Origin: Chelativorans intermedius
GTDB lineage: Bacteria > Pseudomonadota > Alphaproteobacteria > Rhizobiales > Rhizobiaceae
Length of the DNA: 64,000 nt
Assembly: GCF_025398255.1 (NCBI RefSeq)
Contig: NZ_JAODNW010000007.1
Span: 124,001-188,000 of the forward strand
Reading direction: 5' to 3'
A model generated the notes under the pieces. It was given only the letters and a program-made list of their open reading frames with translations, was not told the origin of the DNA and ran no database searches. Shown here one piece after another: positions 53,214-63,395 of this stretch (position 1 is the first letter of the stretch; every line of letters starts with the position of its first letter). The translations under genes and the position numbers were made by a program.

Positions 53214-54371
53214 GTGGCGCGACTGAAGATCGACGTCGACTACCTCACCGAGCAGCTCAGGGCCCTTCTGGCCATCGACAGCCCCACCGGATACACCGAC
53301 ACCATCGTCCGCCACGTCACGGAGGAGCTGGAGCGGCTGGGCCTTGAGCCGGAGCTGACGCGGCGCGGCGCCATCCGCGCCATCTGGCGCGGCGAAAGCC
53401 GGCGCGGGGCGCGGGCCATCATCACCCATGTCGACACGCTGGGCGCCCAGGTCAAGCGCATCAAGGAGACCGGCCGCCTGGAGCTCGTGCCCATCGGCCA
53501 CTGGTCGGCCCGCTTCGCGGAGGGTGCGCGGGCCACCATCTACACCGAGAAAGGCAGCTTCCGCGGCTCGATCCTGCCGCTCAGGGCTTCGGGCCACACC
53601 TTCAACGACGGGGTGGACCAACAGCCCGTCGGCTGGGAGCATGTGGAACTGCGCATCGACGCCCTGGCCTGGAGTCGCGAAGACACGCTGGCGCTCGGCA
53701 TCGACGTCGGCGACTATGTGGCCATCGACCCGCAGCCGGAGTTTCTCGACAACGGCTTCATCGTCTCGCGCCATCTCGACGACAAGGCGGGCGTGGCCAT
53801 CGCGCTCGCCTCGCTGGAGGCCATGGGCCGGAACAAGGCGCGCACGCCGGTGGACACGCACTGGCTGTTCACCATCTCCGAGGAGGTGGGCGTTGGTGCG
53901 GCCGCCATCGTCACACCGGAAATCGCCTCCATGGTGACCATCGACAACGGCACCACGGCCCCGGGGCAGAACTCCTCCGAATTCGGCGTCACCATCGCCA
54001 TGGCCGACCAGTCGGGGCCCTTCGACTATCATCTGACCAAGAAGCTGGTGGACCTGTGCCGGGAGGAGGACATCCGCTTCCAGAAGGACATCTTCCGCTA
54101 CTATCGCTCCGACTCCGCCTCCGCGCTGGAGGCCGGCCACGACGTGCGCACGGCGCTGATCGCCTTCGGCGTCGATGCCTCGCACGGCTATGAGCGCATC
54201 CACGTCCACGCCCTGCGCTCGGTGGCGGAGCTCACCACCGCCTATGTCGTGAGCCCGCTGGAGATCGAGCGCGACGTGGAGGATGTCTCCGACATCGAAG
54301 GCTTCACCGAACAGCCCACGGAAGCGGCCAAACAGCCGACCCGCCCGCGCAAGCTGCCGCAGCCGCGATAG
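53214..54371 (+). CDS. M42-family peptidase of the NAGGN osmoprotectant system
   Basis: A 385-residue metallopeptidase. Zinc-site stretches are ITHVDTLGAQV (His and Asp), HLDDKAGVA with the bridging Asp, and TISEEVGVGAA with the Glu pair. It starts at GTG 53214, 3 bp after ngg. Such M42 genes accompany asnO-ngg in most NAGGN clusters; a role in breaking down the dipeptide osmolyte is plausible but unproven. A hairpin follows its stop. Confidence 0.9.
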   Translation: MARLKIDVDYLTEQLRALLAIDSPTGYTDTIVRHVTEELERLGLEPELTRRGAIRAIWRGESRRGARAIITHVDTLGAQVKRIKETGRLELVPIGHWSARFAEGARATIYTEKGSFRGSILPLRASGHTFNDGVDQQPVGWEHVELRIDALAWSREDTLALGIDVGDYVAIDPQPEFLDNGFIVSRHLDDKAGVAIALASLEAMGRNKARTPVDTHWLFTISEEVGVGAAAIVTPEIASMVTIDNGTTAPGQNSSEFGVTIAMADQSGPFDYHLTKKLVDLCREEDIRFQKDIFRYYRSDSASALEAGHDVRTALIAFGVDASHGYERIHVHALRSVAELTTAYVVSPLEIERDVEDVSDIEGFTEQPTEAAKQPTRPRKLPQPR

Positions 54372-54394
54372 GCCCGCCCCCTTGGTGAGCGGGC
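54372..54394 (+). terminator. Hairpin after the NAGGN operon
   Basis: GCCCGC (54372-54377) and GCGGGC (54389-54394) form a 6-bp stem with an 11-base loop, directly after the peptidase stop codon. No T-run follows, but the position indicates an operon end. Confidence 0.45.
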
Positions 54395-54420
54395 GCCTGC
54401 GCCGCTTTGTTCGACCAGGT

Positions 54421-54437
54421 ATGAAAATCAATTTCAT
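54421..54437. promoter_or_regulatory. Palindromic candidate operator upstream of the Gfo/Idh-ABC operon
   Basis: ATGAAA (54421-54426) and TTTCAT (54432-54437) are perfect 6-bp arms with a 5-bp spacer. A -35-like TTGACT follows at 54465-54470 with a weak -10. The RpiR-type regulator at 63396 would be a natural candidate to bind it; that link is inference. Confidence 0.45.
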
Positions 54438-54537
54438 GTCTTCCTAAAAATTTGCGCGGAAACGTTGACTGAAGGGGAAATCTGTCACAACCTAAGAAAA
54501 ATAATTACGTCAAAGCGCTTCCGAGGGACAGCCGGAA

Positions 54538-55698
54538 ATGAGAGTTGGCATTATCGGGCTCGGGTTTCGTCTCGGCTATCTGGGGCATGTGTTCAGCGCC
54601 CTCGACGCGACATTCGAGATCGCCGGCTATGTGGACCCGGCGCCCGCCGGCCTGGCGACCCTCAGGGAGCACGGGATCTCCGCTGGCCGGGCCTATGCCT
54701 CGCCGCAGGAACTGGTGGCCCGCGAGACGCTCGATCTTCTGATGATCGGTTCGCCCAACCACATGCATCTGGAGCACATCCGCTGCGGCCTCGATGCCGG
54801 TCTGAAGGTGTTCTGCGAGAAGCCGATCGTCACGACGCTGGACCAGACCTACGCCCTTGCCCGTCTTCTCGCCCGCCATGGGCAGGAGCGGCTGATGGTC
54901 GGTCTGGTGCTGCGCTACTCGCCGCATTTCCGCCGCGTCATGGCGGCGCGCGAGGAGGGCCTTCTGGGAGACGTCGTCTCCATCGAAGCCTGCGAGCATA
55001 TCGAGCCGGCGCATGGCGCCTTCTTCATGCGCGACTGGCGTCGCTACGAGCAATTTTCCGGCAGCTTCATGCTGGAGAAGTGCTGCCACGACCTCGATCT
55101 CTACAACGGCATCGTGGGGGCACGGCCTCTGCGCGCGGCAAGCTTCGGCGGGCGCAAGAGCTTCGTGCCCGAGAATGCGCCGGCCAATGACGGCATCGAC
55201 GATATGGGCGTCTATCACCGCAAGCCGAGCGGCTGGCTCGGCAGCGACAGGGTGTTCGACAGCGATGCCGACATCGTCGATTTCCAGACGGCGATCGTCG
55301 AATATGCGAGCGGGGCCGCCATGGCCTTCCACACCAATCTCAACGTGCCGGACCAGTTCCGCCGTTTCTGCATCATCGGCTCGAAGGGCATGGCCGAGGG
55401 CGATTTCATCCGCGGCTATCTGGACATTCACGACGCGCATACCGGCAGCAAGCTGGTGGAGGAGAGATACGCCAACCGCACGGCGCTCTCCCAACACTAT
55501 GGCGCCGACGAGCAGATGGCGGCAGACATCATCGCCCACATGCGCAGCGGCGCGCCGCTGCCCGTCTCCGCCGTCGAGGCCATGGAGGCGGGCGTTCTGG
55601 CGCTGGCGATCGACGAGGCGCGGCGCAAGAGGCAGGTGGTCGATCTTTCTCCCCTCTGGGAGCGCTTCGACGAGGCGCTCATGCCGCAGGCGGCGTGA
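54538..55698 (+). CDS. Gfo/Idh/MocA family oxidoreductase
   Basis: A 386-residue NAD(P)-dependent dehydrogenase. The Rossmann motif GIIGLGFRLGYLG (residues 4-16) and CEKPIVTT (about 97-104) are typical, and EKCCHDLDLYNG carries the catalytic histidine. Family members oxidise sugars, inositols or their acids. It is the first gene before a CUT1 sugar ABC transporter with a 9-bp gap, so it should act on the imported compound. GAGGGA lies upstream of ATG 54538. Confidence 0.88.
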   Translation: MRVGIIGLGFRLGYLGHVFSALDATFEIAGYVDPAPAGLATLREHGISAGRAYASPQELVARETLDLLMIGSPNHMHLEHIRCGLDAGLKVFCEKPIVTTLDQTYALARLLARHGQERLMVGLVLRYSPHFRRVMAAREEGLLGDVVSIEACEHIEPAHGAFFMRDWRRYEQFSGSFMLEKCCHDLDLYNGIVGARPLRAASFGGRKSFVPENAPANDGIDDMGVYHRKPSGWLGSDRVFDSDADIVDFQTAIVEYASGAAMAFHTNLNVPDQFRRFCIIGSKGMAEGDFIRGYLDIHDAHTGSKLVEERYANRTALSQHYGADEQMAADIIAHMRSGAPLPVSAVEAMEAGVLALAIDEARRKRQVVDLSPLWERFDEALMPQAA

Positions 55699-55707
55699 GG
55701 CGTGGCG

Positions 55708-56592
55708 ATGACGATCCGACAAAGCGCCATTGTCTTCGCCTGGGTCCTGCTTGCGCCAGCCCTGCTCTACGTCCTGGTGATCGTCGCCTATCCGCTCGTC
55801 GACACCATCAATCTCTCCTTCACCAATGCCTCGCTGCGGCGCACCTATGACCGGGTGGGCTTCGAGAACTACCGCAACATCTTCCAGCGCGGCTTTTCAG
55901 ACGTGATCGTGCGCACGCTCGTTTGGACGTTCTGCTCGGTCGCGCTGAAGATGCTGATCGGCACCTTCGGCGCGGTGATGCTTAATGCCGCCGTGCCTGG
56001 CCGCACCCTCTTTCGCGTGCTCACCATGCCGCCGTGGATCGTGCCGATGGCCATCGGCATCTTCATGTGGGGCTGGATGTACAACGGCGAGTTCGGCATG
56101 ATCTCCGGCCTGCTTCAGCGCCTCGGCATCGTCGAGGGGCCGCTGCCCTTTCTCGCCTATGGCACCACCGCCTTCTGGGCCACCATCGTCACCGATGTGT
56201 GGATCGGCGTGCCCATGGTGACGATCTATCTGCTGGCCGCCATCCAGTCGATCCCGCGCGACCTCTACGAAGCGGCGTGGGTGGACGGTGCCGGCCGCTT
56301 CTACCGCTTCCGCCGCATCACCCTGCCGCTCATCGTGCCGGCGCTCATCACCATGTCGATGCTGTCGCTGATCGCCACCTTCAACTCCTTCGACATCATC
56401 TGGATTCTGACCCAGGGCGGGCCTTCCGGCCAGACGACGACGATGATCATCGACACTTACCGCACGGCCATCGGCTCCTACAAGTTCGGCGAGGGTGCCG
56501 CGCGCGCCGTGCTGATCTGCATTTTCCTGTCGGTCTTCTGCTTCCTCTATTTCCGCCTCGTCAGCCGCTTTTCGGGAGCGACGATACGATGA
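55708..56592 (+). CDS. ABC sugar transporter permease 1 (CUT1, MalF-like)
   Basis: A 294-residue inner-membrane protein with six segments. The cytoplasmic EAA loop is EAAWVDGAGRFYRFRRITLPLI, which contacts the ATPase. Start ATG 55708 has TGAGG 7 bp upstream; GTG 55702 is an alternative. The stop overlaps the second permease in ATGATG. It belongs to a four-gene CUT1 transporter for an oligosaccharide or sugar-like solute. Confidence 0.92.
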   Translation: MTIRQSAIVFAWVLLAPALLYVLVIVAYPLVDTINLSFTNASLRRTYDRVGFENYRNIFQRGFSDVIVRTLVWTFCSVALKMLIGTFGAVMLNAAVPGRTLFRVLTMPPWIVPMAIGIFMWGWMYNGEFGMISGLLQRLGIVEGPLPFLAYGTTAFWATIVTDVWIGVPMVTIYLLAAIQSIPRDLYEAAWVDGAGRFYRFRRITLPLIVPALITMSMLSLIATFNSFDIIWILTQGGPSGQTTTMIIDTYRTAIGSYKFGEGAARAVLICIFLSVFCFLYFRLVSRFSGATIR

Positions 56593-57452
56593 TGAGCAAG
56601 CCCAACACCATGATCGACCGCTATCGCTGGTATGAGCTGGCGGGCATCTACGCCGGCGTGGCGCTGTTTCTGGGCTTCGTGCTGGCCCCCTTCGTCGAGG
56701 GGTTCCTGGTCTCGCTGAAGCCGCTCACCCACCTGTTCTCCTCGCCATACAGGTTCTGGCCGGAGAAGGCCTCCTTCGATGCCTATTTCACCATGTGGGA
56801 GCGGGTGCCGCTGCTCGGGCGCTACATCTTCAACTCCATCCTCATTGCCTCGGTGGGCACGCTGATCGGCGTGATCCTCATAACGCCGGCGGCCTACGCC
56901 TTCGCCCGTTTCGAGTTTCGCGGGCGCGGCCCGCTGCTCGGCGCGTTTCTGGCCGTCAACATGTTTTCCGGCGCGGTGCTGCTCATCCCGCTCTTCCGGC
57001 TGATGCGCACCCTCGGCCTGCTCAACACCTATTTCGCCATGATCGTGCCGGGCGTGGCCTTCATCATTCCCACCGGCATCTGGCTGCTGCGCACCTACAT
57101 GCTGCGCATCCCGCAGGAGCTGGAGGAGGCGGCGCTCGCCGACGGCGCCAGCCGCTTCTACACCTTCCGGCGCGTCATCCTGCCGCTCGCCATGCCCGGC
57201 ATTTCGGTGGTGGCCATCTACTCGTTTCTCACCATCTATGCGCAGCAGTTCATCTATGCGCTCACCTTCAATTCGAAGACCGAGTACATGCCGCTGCCGG
57301 TTGGCCTCTACGCCTTTTTCGGCCGCCAGGACGTGATCTGGAACGAACTCATGGCGGCAAGCTTCCTGGGCGTCCTGCCGGTCTTCGTCGTCTTCATCTT
57401 TCTGCAGCGCTATCTCGTGGCGGGAATGACCGCCGGCGCCTTGAAAACGTGA
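56589..57452 (+). CDS. ABC sugar transporter permease 2 (CUT1, MalG-like)
   Basis: A 287-residue membrane protein with six segments. The EAA loop is EEAALADGASRFYTFRRVILPLA. A long first periplasmic loop (KPLTHLFSSPYRFWPEKAS) is typical of MalG relatives. It overlaps permease 1 by 4 bp and partners with it as a heterodimer in the membrane. Confidence 0.92.
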   Translation: MMSKPNTMIDRYRWYELAGIYAGVALFLGFVLAPFVEGFLVSLKPLTHLFSSPYRFWPEKASFDAYFTMWERVPLLGRYIFNSILIASVGTLIGVILITPAAYAFARFEFRGRGPLLGAFLAVNMFSGAVLLIPLFRLMRTLGLLNTYFAMIVPGVAFIIPTGIWLLRTYMLRIPQELEEAALADGASRFYTFRRVILPLAMPGISVVAIYSFLTIYAQQFIYALTFNSKTEYMPLPVGLYAFFGRQDVIWNELMAASFLGVLPVFVVFIFLQRYLVAGMTAGALKT

Positions 57453-57565
57453 ATTCACCGCGCGGAACGGCACTGCGCGGCGAATGGGGAGAAAAGGAAG
57501 ACAAGAACCAGATGAACACACCGCAGGAAACCTCCACCTTCAGGGAACCAAGAAAGGGAACGGAC

Positions 57566-58777
57566 ATGATCAGAACAGGATTGCTCGGCGCGGCCACGGC
57601 CGCCCTTCTGGCGGCCGCCTCAGCCACGGCGCAGGCGGACACGGCCATCACCATGATCCAGTGCGGCGACTCGCTGGCCGAGGGCTATGACCGCTTCATT
57701 GCCGAGTGGGAGGAAAACAACCCCGGCTACACGGTCGATGTGGAGATCATCGGCTGGTCGCAGTGCCAGGAGAAGATCACCACCCTGGCCGCCGCCGGCA
57801 CGCCGGTGGGGCTGGCCTATGTCGGCTCGCGCACGCTGAAGCAGTTCGCCGAGAACGACCTCATCGTGCCCGTTCCAATGAGCGAGGAGGAGAAGGCGTC
57901 CTACTATCCCAACATCGTTTCCACCGTCACCTATGACGGCACCCAATGGGGCGTTCCCGTCGCCTTTTCCACCAAGGCGCTCTACTGGAACAAGGATCTG
58001 TTCGCGCAGGCCGGCCTCGACCCGGAGACGCCGCCGAAAACCTGGCAGGAGCTCTACGACATGGCCGCGACAATCAAGGAAAAGACGGACGCGGCGGGCT
58101 ACGGCCTTTCGGCCAAGACCTTCGACAACACCATGCACCAGTATCTGCACTGGGTGTACACCAACAATGGCCAGGTGATCGACGAGAACGGCGAGATCGT
58201 GCTCGACAGCCCGCAGAACCTGGAGGCGCTCGCCTGGTACGGCAAGATGGTCGACGTCGCCCAGGAGGGGCCGACGGCCTATGAGCAGGACGATCTGACC
58301 GCGCTGTTCAACGACCGGAAGGTCGCCATGATCCAGCAGGGCCCCTGGGTGCGCGTGCGCCTCAACGAGGAGCTCAACTGGGGCGTGGCGCCCCTGCCGC
58401 TCGGCCCCCAGGCAAAGGGTCCCGGCACGCTGCTCATCACCGACAGCCTGGCCGTCTTCAAGGGCACCGGCTATGAGGACAAGGCGATCGACCTCGCCAA
58501 ATGGCTGACCAACCCGGTGCACCAGTTCTTCTACGAGAAGACGCATGGCCTCACGCCGCTGCGCCCCGTGCCGGGTGTGGAGCAGATGGTGGAGGAGGAT
58601 CCCACCTGGAAGCCTTTCCTCGACGGCATCGCCTTCGGCGGGCCCGAGCCGCTTTTCACCGACTACAAGGCGTTCCAGAACGCCATGATCGACATGGTGC
58701 AGGCGGTGGTGACGGGAACGAAGGAGCCCGAGGCGGCGCTCAAGGAGACCGCCGGGGAGATCGAAGCCTACAGGTAG
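57566..58777 (+). CDS. ABC sugar transporter substrate-binding protein (CUT1)
   Basis: A 403-residue extracellular solute-binding protein, family 1. A signal peptide covers about residues 1-23 (MIRTGLLGAATAALLAAASA, cleavage near AQA/DT). ITMIQCGDSLAEGYDRFIAE and FNDRKVAMIQQGPWV are typical binding-lobe strands. ATG 57566 has AAAGGGAACGG upstream; the open frame to the left is a shadow of the permease gene. A strong hairpin follows its stop. Its ligand is not identifiable. Confidence 0.92.
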   Translation: MIRTGLLGAATAALLAAASATAQADTAITMIQCGDSLAEGYDRFIAEWEENNPGYTVDVEIIGWSQCQEKITTLAAAGTPVGLAYVGSRTLKQFAENDLIVPVPMSEEEKASYYPNIVSTVTYDGTQWGVPVAFSTKALYWNKDLFAQAGLDPETPPKTWQELYDMAATIKEKTDAAGYGLSAKTFDNTMHQYLHWVYTNNGQVIDENGEIVLDSPQNLEALAWYGKMVDVAQEGPTAYEQDDLTALFNDRKVAMIQQGPWVRVRLNEELNWGVAPLPLGPQAKGPGTLLITDSLAVFKGTGYEDKAIDLAKWLTNPVHQFFYEKTHGLTPLRPVPGVEQMVEEDPTWKPFLDGIAFGGPEPLFTDYKAFQNAMIDMVQAVVTGTKEPEAALKETAGEIEAYR

Positions 58778-58792
58778 CCTGCACCGGCGATG

Positions 58793-58824
58793 GGCGAAGC
58801 CGCTGCCCGTGCTGCGGCTTCGCC
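58793..58824 (+). other. Intercistronic hairpin after the sugar-binding protein gene
   Basis: GGCGAAGCCGC (58793-58803) and GCGGCTTCGCC (58814-58824) form a perfect 11-bp stem with a 10-base loop, 15 bp after the stop, in the 170-bp gap before the ATPase. Like the one after dctP, it probably protects the binding-protein message. I see nothing else in the gap. Confidence 0.55.
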
Positions 58825-58947
58825 GCCCGCGGCCGTCGCGCCGCGCAGCACGGATGGCAGAATGCAGGTTGATCGCGCAATCGAGACGACATCGGTCCGC
58901 CACATCCCCCGCCCAGGGCGGCCGGGGACGGCGGCAAGTGAGGTGCC

Positions 58948-60081
<1,134 letters not shown>

Positions 60082-60098
60082 GCGGGAAAGCGCGGCGC

Positions 60099-61181
60099 CT
60101 ACCAGACCATGCCGCGCGCCGCCACCTTCTCGACCCGTGTCACCACCCCGCCGCGGTGGAAGACCATCTCGTCGAACAGGTTGGAGACCACGCAGGTGTG
60201 ATTGGGCACGATTCGGATCGTCTCGCCGATTGTGGGCCTCGCGTCCATGCAGCGCGACAGGTCCAGCACCCCGTGCTCTTCCGAAAGGCCGGTGATGGCG
60301 GCATCGGGATATTCGATCACGTGACCGAAATCGGCAAAGCCCAGAAGATCGGAGGTCAGCGCCTTTGAACCGGCGTCGATCACCGCCCGCTCGGCGGTCG
60401 GCCGCGAGACCACGGTGGCCAGGATGTGCATGGCGCAGTCGGCGAGGGCGCAGTGCCCCGCGCGCACCATCGCCCGGTCGTTGTAGACATAGGTGCCGGC
60501 CCGGTGCTCCGTGGCGGAAGGCACCAGATGCGCCTCGAACAGGCTCGGCGTGCCGCCATTGCTGACGATGGGGCAGGCAAGGCCCTCGCGCGCGCAGAGC
60601 GCCGCGGCCTGCGACAGCCAGGCTTCCACCGCCGCCGCGCTTCGCGGCTTCGGATAGGTCATCAGCCCGCCGAAGCGCAGGCCGCCGCTGCCGGCGATCT
60701 GCCTGGCAAGCGCTGCGGCCTGCTGCGGCGTCTGCACCCCGCAGCGCCCGCCGCCCGTGTCGCACTCGACGAGCACCGCAAGCGGCCTTTCGGGCGAGAA
60801 GCGGCGTGCCAGCTCCTCGATCGCGATCGCGCTGTCGGCCGTGACCTTCAGCGCCCGGATGCGGCGATTGAGCGCGGCAAGCCGTTCGAGCTTCTCCGCG
60901 CCCAGGATGTTGTAGGTGATGAGAATGTCCTCGAAGCCGGCCGCGGCGAAGACCTCCGCCTCGCTCACCTTCTGGCAGTTGATGCCGGCCGCGCCCGCCA
61001 TCCTCTGCGCTTCGGCCACGGCAATGATCTTGTGTGTCTTGATGTGCGGGCGGAACGCAAGGCCATGCGCGTCCATGTAGGCCTGAACGCGCGCGATGTT
61101 GGCCGCCATCACGTCCTCGTCGATGACCGGCCGTGGCGTCGAAAGGCTCAGGATGTGATTGCTGGGATGGGCCGAAATCAT
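60099..61181 (-). CDS. DSD1-family PLP enzyme (D-threonine aldolase/D-serine dehydratase-like)
   Basis: A 360-residue fold-type III PLP enzyme. FRPHIKTHK holds the PLP lysine (Lys48), and IVPNHTCVVSN near the C-terminus gives the His-x-Cys metal site of D-serine dehydratase and D-threonine aldolase. These enzymes cleave D-beta-hydroxy amino acids with a divalent metal. Its start overlaps the M81 peptidase gene by 4 bp, and it converges on the ABC ATPase gene. The substrate is unknown. Confidence 0.88.
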   Translation of the reverse strand: MISAHPSNHILSLSTPRPVIDEDVMAANIARVQAYMDAHGLAFRPHIKTHKIIAVAEAQRMAGAAGINCQKVSEAEVFAAAGFEDILITYNILGAEKLERLAALNRRIRALKVTADSAIAIEELARRFSPERPLAVLVECDTGGGRCGVQTPQQAAALARQIAGSGGLRFGGLMTYPKPRSAAAVEAWLSQAAALCAREGLACPIVSNGGTPSLFEAHLVPSATEHRAGTYVYNDRAMVRAGHCALADCAMHILATVVSRPTAERAVIDAGSKALTSDLLGFADFGHVIEYPDAAITGLSEEHGVLDLSRCMDARPTIGETIRIVPNHTCVVSNLFDEMVFHRGGVVTRVEKVAARGMVW

Positions 61182-62653
61182 GCCGAAGCAGCCTCCTGAT
61201 CGTGCGGGTTCTCCACCATCGGCCAGATGTCGCGCCGCGCCTTCCGATAGGGCGTCCTTGCCGGATCGTTGGGATAGGGCGTGCCGGCGGCGCAATAGAT
61301 GATCTTCGTGGCGATGCGGGAAAAGGCGCTGTAGAAATGGTTGGTCGATTTGATGACGAGGATCTTCTTCGTGCGCGGGTCGATGCCCATCACCTCGAAA
61401 AGGCTGGGATCGAAGCTTTGCGCGCGCGTCGTGTTGAGAACGATGTCGATCCCGGCCAGCCGGATATGGGCGGCATCGCCGAAGGGCGCCAGGCTTTCGC
61501 CGAAGCGCATCTGGGCATTGCGCACCAGCCGCACCACCTCAACATGCCCGTCGACGGGATCGCCCGTTCCCCGTGCCGATTTCGCGCCGAAGCGCAGCGG
61601 AATCTCCGCTCCCTCGCCCGCCGCCATGCAGATCTGAACCGCGATGGGGTCCCATATGGTGCCGACGGCGGCATCCTTCGCGCCGCGGCGCAGCAGCTCG
61701 GCCAGCACGATGGTGGCATCTCCCGCCGTGCCGCCGCCCGGATTGTCCCACATGTCGGCAATGACGACCGGCCCTTCCGGCGCGGCCAGCGCTTCCGCCA
61801 CCGCGTCCTTCTCGTCCACCTGCGGCATGAGAAAGGAGCCGCGCTTGGAAAACAGCTCCATGCCGAGCTCGCGTGCCAGCCGTGCTCCCTTCTCCGCCTT
61901 GCCGTTGCTGACGCAGATGATCTTGGTGCCCATTTCGGGCACATCGCCCGCCATGAAACCGTGGATGACCGAGAGGGACAGGATGTCGGGGTCGCGCGCC
62001 TCGATCTGCGTCAGCCGGTCCACGAAGGAGCGCATGGGCTCGCGCGAGGTGGGGAAGACGTCGATCATGCGGCAGTCGAAGACGGACATGACGGGCCTTG
62101 CCCGCCCCTCCAGCGCTGCCACCGCGATGCGCCAGAGGTCCTCCGCGCGCTCCACGAAATCGGTATGCGGAAATTCCTTGAACGCAACGAAGAAATCGGC
62201 GAGCGCCGTGCGCTTTGCCGTCAGATGGCTGTGCGGGTCGAGTTCGGCGCACAGCAGAACGTCGGGGCCGATGATCTCGCGGATGCGGGCCAGAAGGTCG
62301 CCTTCCGGGTCGTCATAGCCGTTCGCGACCATGGCGCCGTGCAGACCCAGCACCACGCCATCGACCGGCATGGCGGCCCTGAGCTGCTCCACGATCTCGT
62401 CGCGCAGCTCTTCATAGGTTTCGCGGTTGATGAGCCCCGCCGGATCTGCCCAGGCGGCTGTTCCCTCGATCAGCGTCCAGCCCTTCCGGGCCGCCACCCC
62501 GCGCCCGACGGTGATGGGTGCCGTGCAAAGCGTCGGCGTCGGCGGGTGCCGGCCCGGCGGTGCGTAGAGCGAAGCCTCGAAAGCCCGGCGGTCGATGCAG
62601 ATGGGCGAAAACGTGTTGGTCTCAGTGGCAAGTGCAGCGGTGAACAGACGCAC
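61178..62653 (-). CDS. M81-family metallopeptidase (MlrC-like)
   Basis: A 491-residue protein of the MlrC family, whose founder cleaves linearised microcystin. N-terminal ALATETNTFSP and GLHGAM, the ELDPHSH metal-binding stretch near residues 138-144, KEFPHTDF, and DMWDNPGGGTAGDAT are conserved features. Many homologues with no microcystin link occur beside ABC transporters and DSD1-like enzymes in rhizobia, so a role in breaking amide or ester bonds of an imported compound is more likely. Its stop overlaps the DSD1 start. Confidence 0.9.
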   Translation of the reverse strand: MRLFTAALATETNTFSPICIDRRAFEASLYAPPGRHPPTPTLCTAPITVGRGVAARKGWTLIEGTAAWADPAGLINRETYEELRDEIVEQLRAAMPVDGVVLGLHGAMVANGYDDPEGDLLARIREIIGPDVLLCAELDPHSHLTAKRTALADFFVAFKEFPHTDFVERAEDLWRIAVAALEGRARPVMSVFDCRMIDVFPTSREPMRSFVDRLTQIEARDPDILSLSVIHGFMAGDVPEMGTKIICVSNGKAEKGARLARELGMELFSKRGSFLMPQVDEKDAVAEALAAPEGPVVIADMWDNPGGGTAGDATIVLAELLRRGAKDAAVGTIWDPIAVQICMAAGEGAEIPLRFGAKSARGTGDPVDGHVEVVRLVRNAQMRFGESLAPFGDAAHIRLAGIDIVLNTTRAQSFDPSLFEVMGIDPRTKKILVIKSTNHFYSAFSRIATKIIYCAAGTPYPNDPARTPYRKARRDIWPMVENPHDQEAASA

Positions 62654-62683
62654 CCTTTCGGCCTTTCTTCTTGCTGTGCACCG

Positions 62684-63175
62684 TCACGAGGCGCCCATCG
62701 GGTGGGGAAGATAGCCGGTGAAACCGGCAATCTTCCATCTGCCCTGGTGCAGGCGGCAATAATAGAGCGTCTGCCACTTCAGAATGTCGCGGGTGCCGTC
62801 TGCAAGCTGGATGCTGCCATCGAACTTCTTGCGCGCCAGCGCCGTCTCGCCCTCGATCTCGATGTCCTCCAGCGTGGTGGTGGCAAAGAGCGCGGCCCTC
62901 GGGTCCTCGCCATAGCTGCGGGCCGCAAACGCCCGCGCCTGGCGCAGCCACTCGTCGCGATAGGCGGCAAGGGTGGGAAAGTTGAGGCGCCACAGGTCGG
63001 GATTCTCCTTGCCGCAGGCGTCGATGCCGATGAAGCCGTCCTGTATGAAATCCTCCGCGACCATGTTCCAGTCGGTGGCGAGGAAGGCGTCGATGTCGCG
63101 TTCGACCAGCATGGTCCAGATGGCATGGCGGGCGGTGTCGGAGCCGGGAAACGGGTTGGCGAAGGGATCGCGCAT
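62684..63175 (-). CDS. NTF2-like/SnoaL-fold protein
   Basis: A 163-residue protein with the cone-shaped NTF2-like pattern: an N-terminal helix (TARHAIWTMLVERDIDAFL), AEDFIQDGFIGIDACG, and C-terminal strands KWQTLYYCRLHQGRWKIAGF. Such proteins are small enzymes or ligand binders, often isomerases or dehydratases; its activity is unknown. It is the first gene of the leftward unit, 30 bp before the M81 gene, and diverges from the RpiR regulator over 220 bp. Confidence 0.78.
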   Translation of the reverse strand: MRDPFANPFPGSDTARHAIWTMLVERDIDAFLATDWNMVAEDFIQDGFIGIDACGKENPDLWRLNFPTLAAYRDEWLRQARAFAARSYGEDPRAALFATTTLEDIEIEGETALARKKFDGSIQLADGTRDILKWQTLYYCRLHQGRWKIAGFTGYLPHPMGAS

Positions 63176-63395
63176 CTAAATTCTTTTCATAAATTCCGCT
63201 TTGTTATAGCCAAAATCGCTTCTGTGTGGTGAATTGTCAATTGATGCAGAAAATAATTTGCGTAGATGGCACCCTGTCTTCCCTGGCCCGAGGCGATGGC
63301 GGCGGATCCCAGACCGTCCCTGGCGGTTGGCGGCGGGATGGCAGGGGCCGCGCCCTGCGGGGGCGGTTGGCGGAAGCAGAGCCGGGGAGGCGCGC

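Noticed and set aside
51330-54437. Very long minus-strand open frame (1035 codons) across ngg and the peptidase
   Set aside because: It spans two well-supported genes on the other strand and shows no domain; a compositional shadow.
61178-62653. Microcystin degradation gene mlrC
   Set aside because: Only the M81 family resemblance is present; no mlrA, mlrB or mlrD is nearby, and M81 proteins are common beside transporters with no microcystin link.
63176-63395. Clear sigma-70 promoter for the NTF2-M81-DSD1 unit
   Set aside because: A minus-strand TTGACA and a TATAAC are present but 26 bp apart, too far to form one promoter; no confident call could be made.
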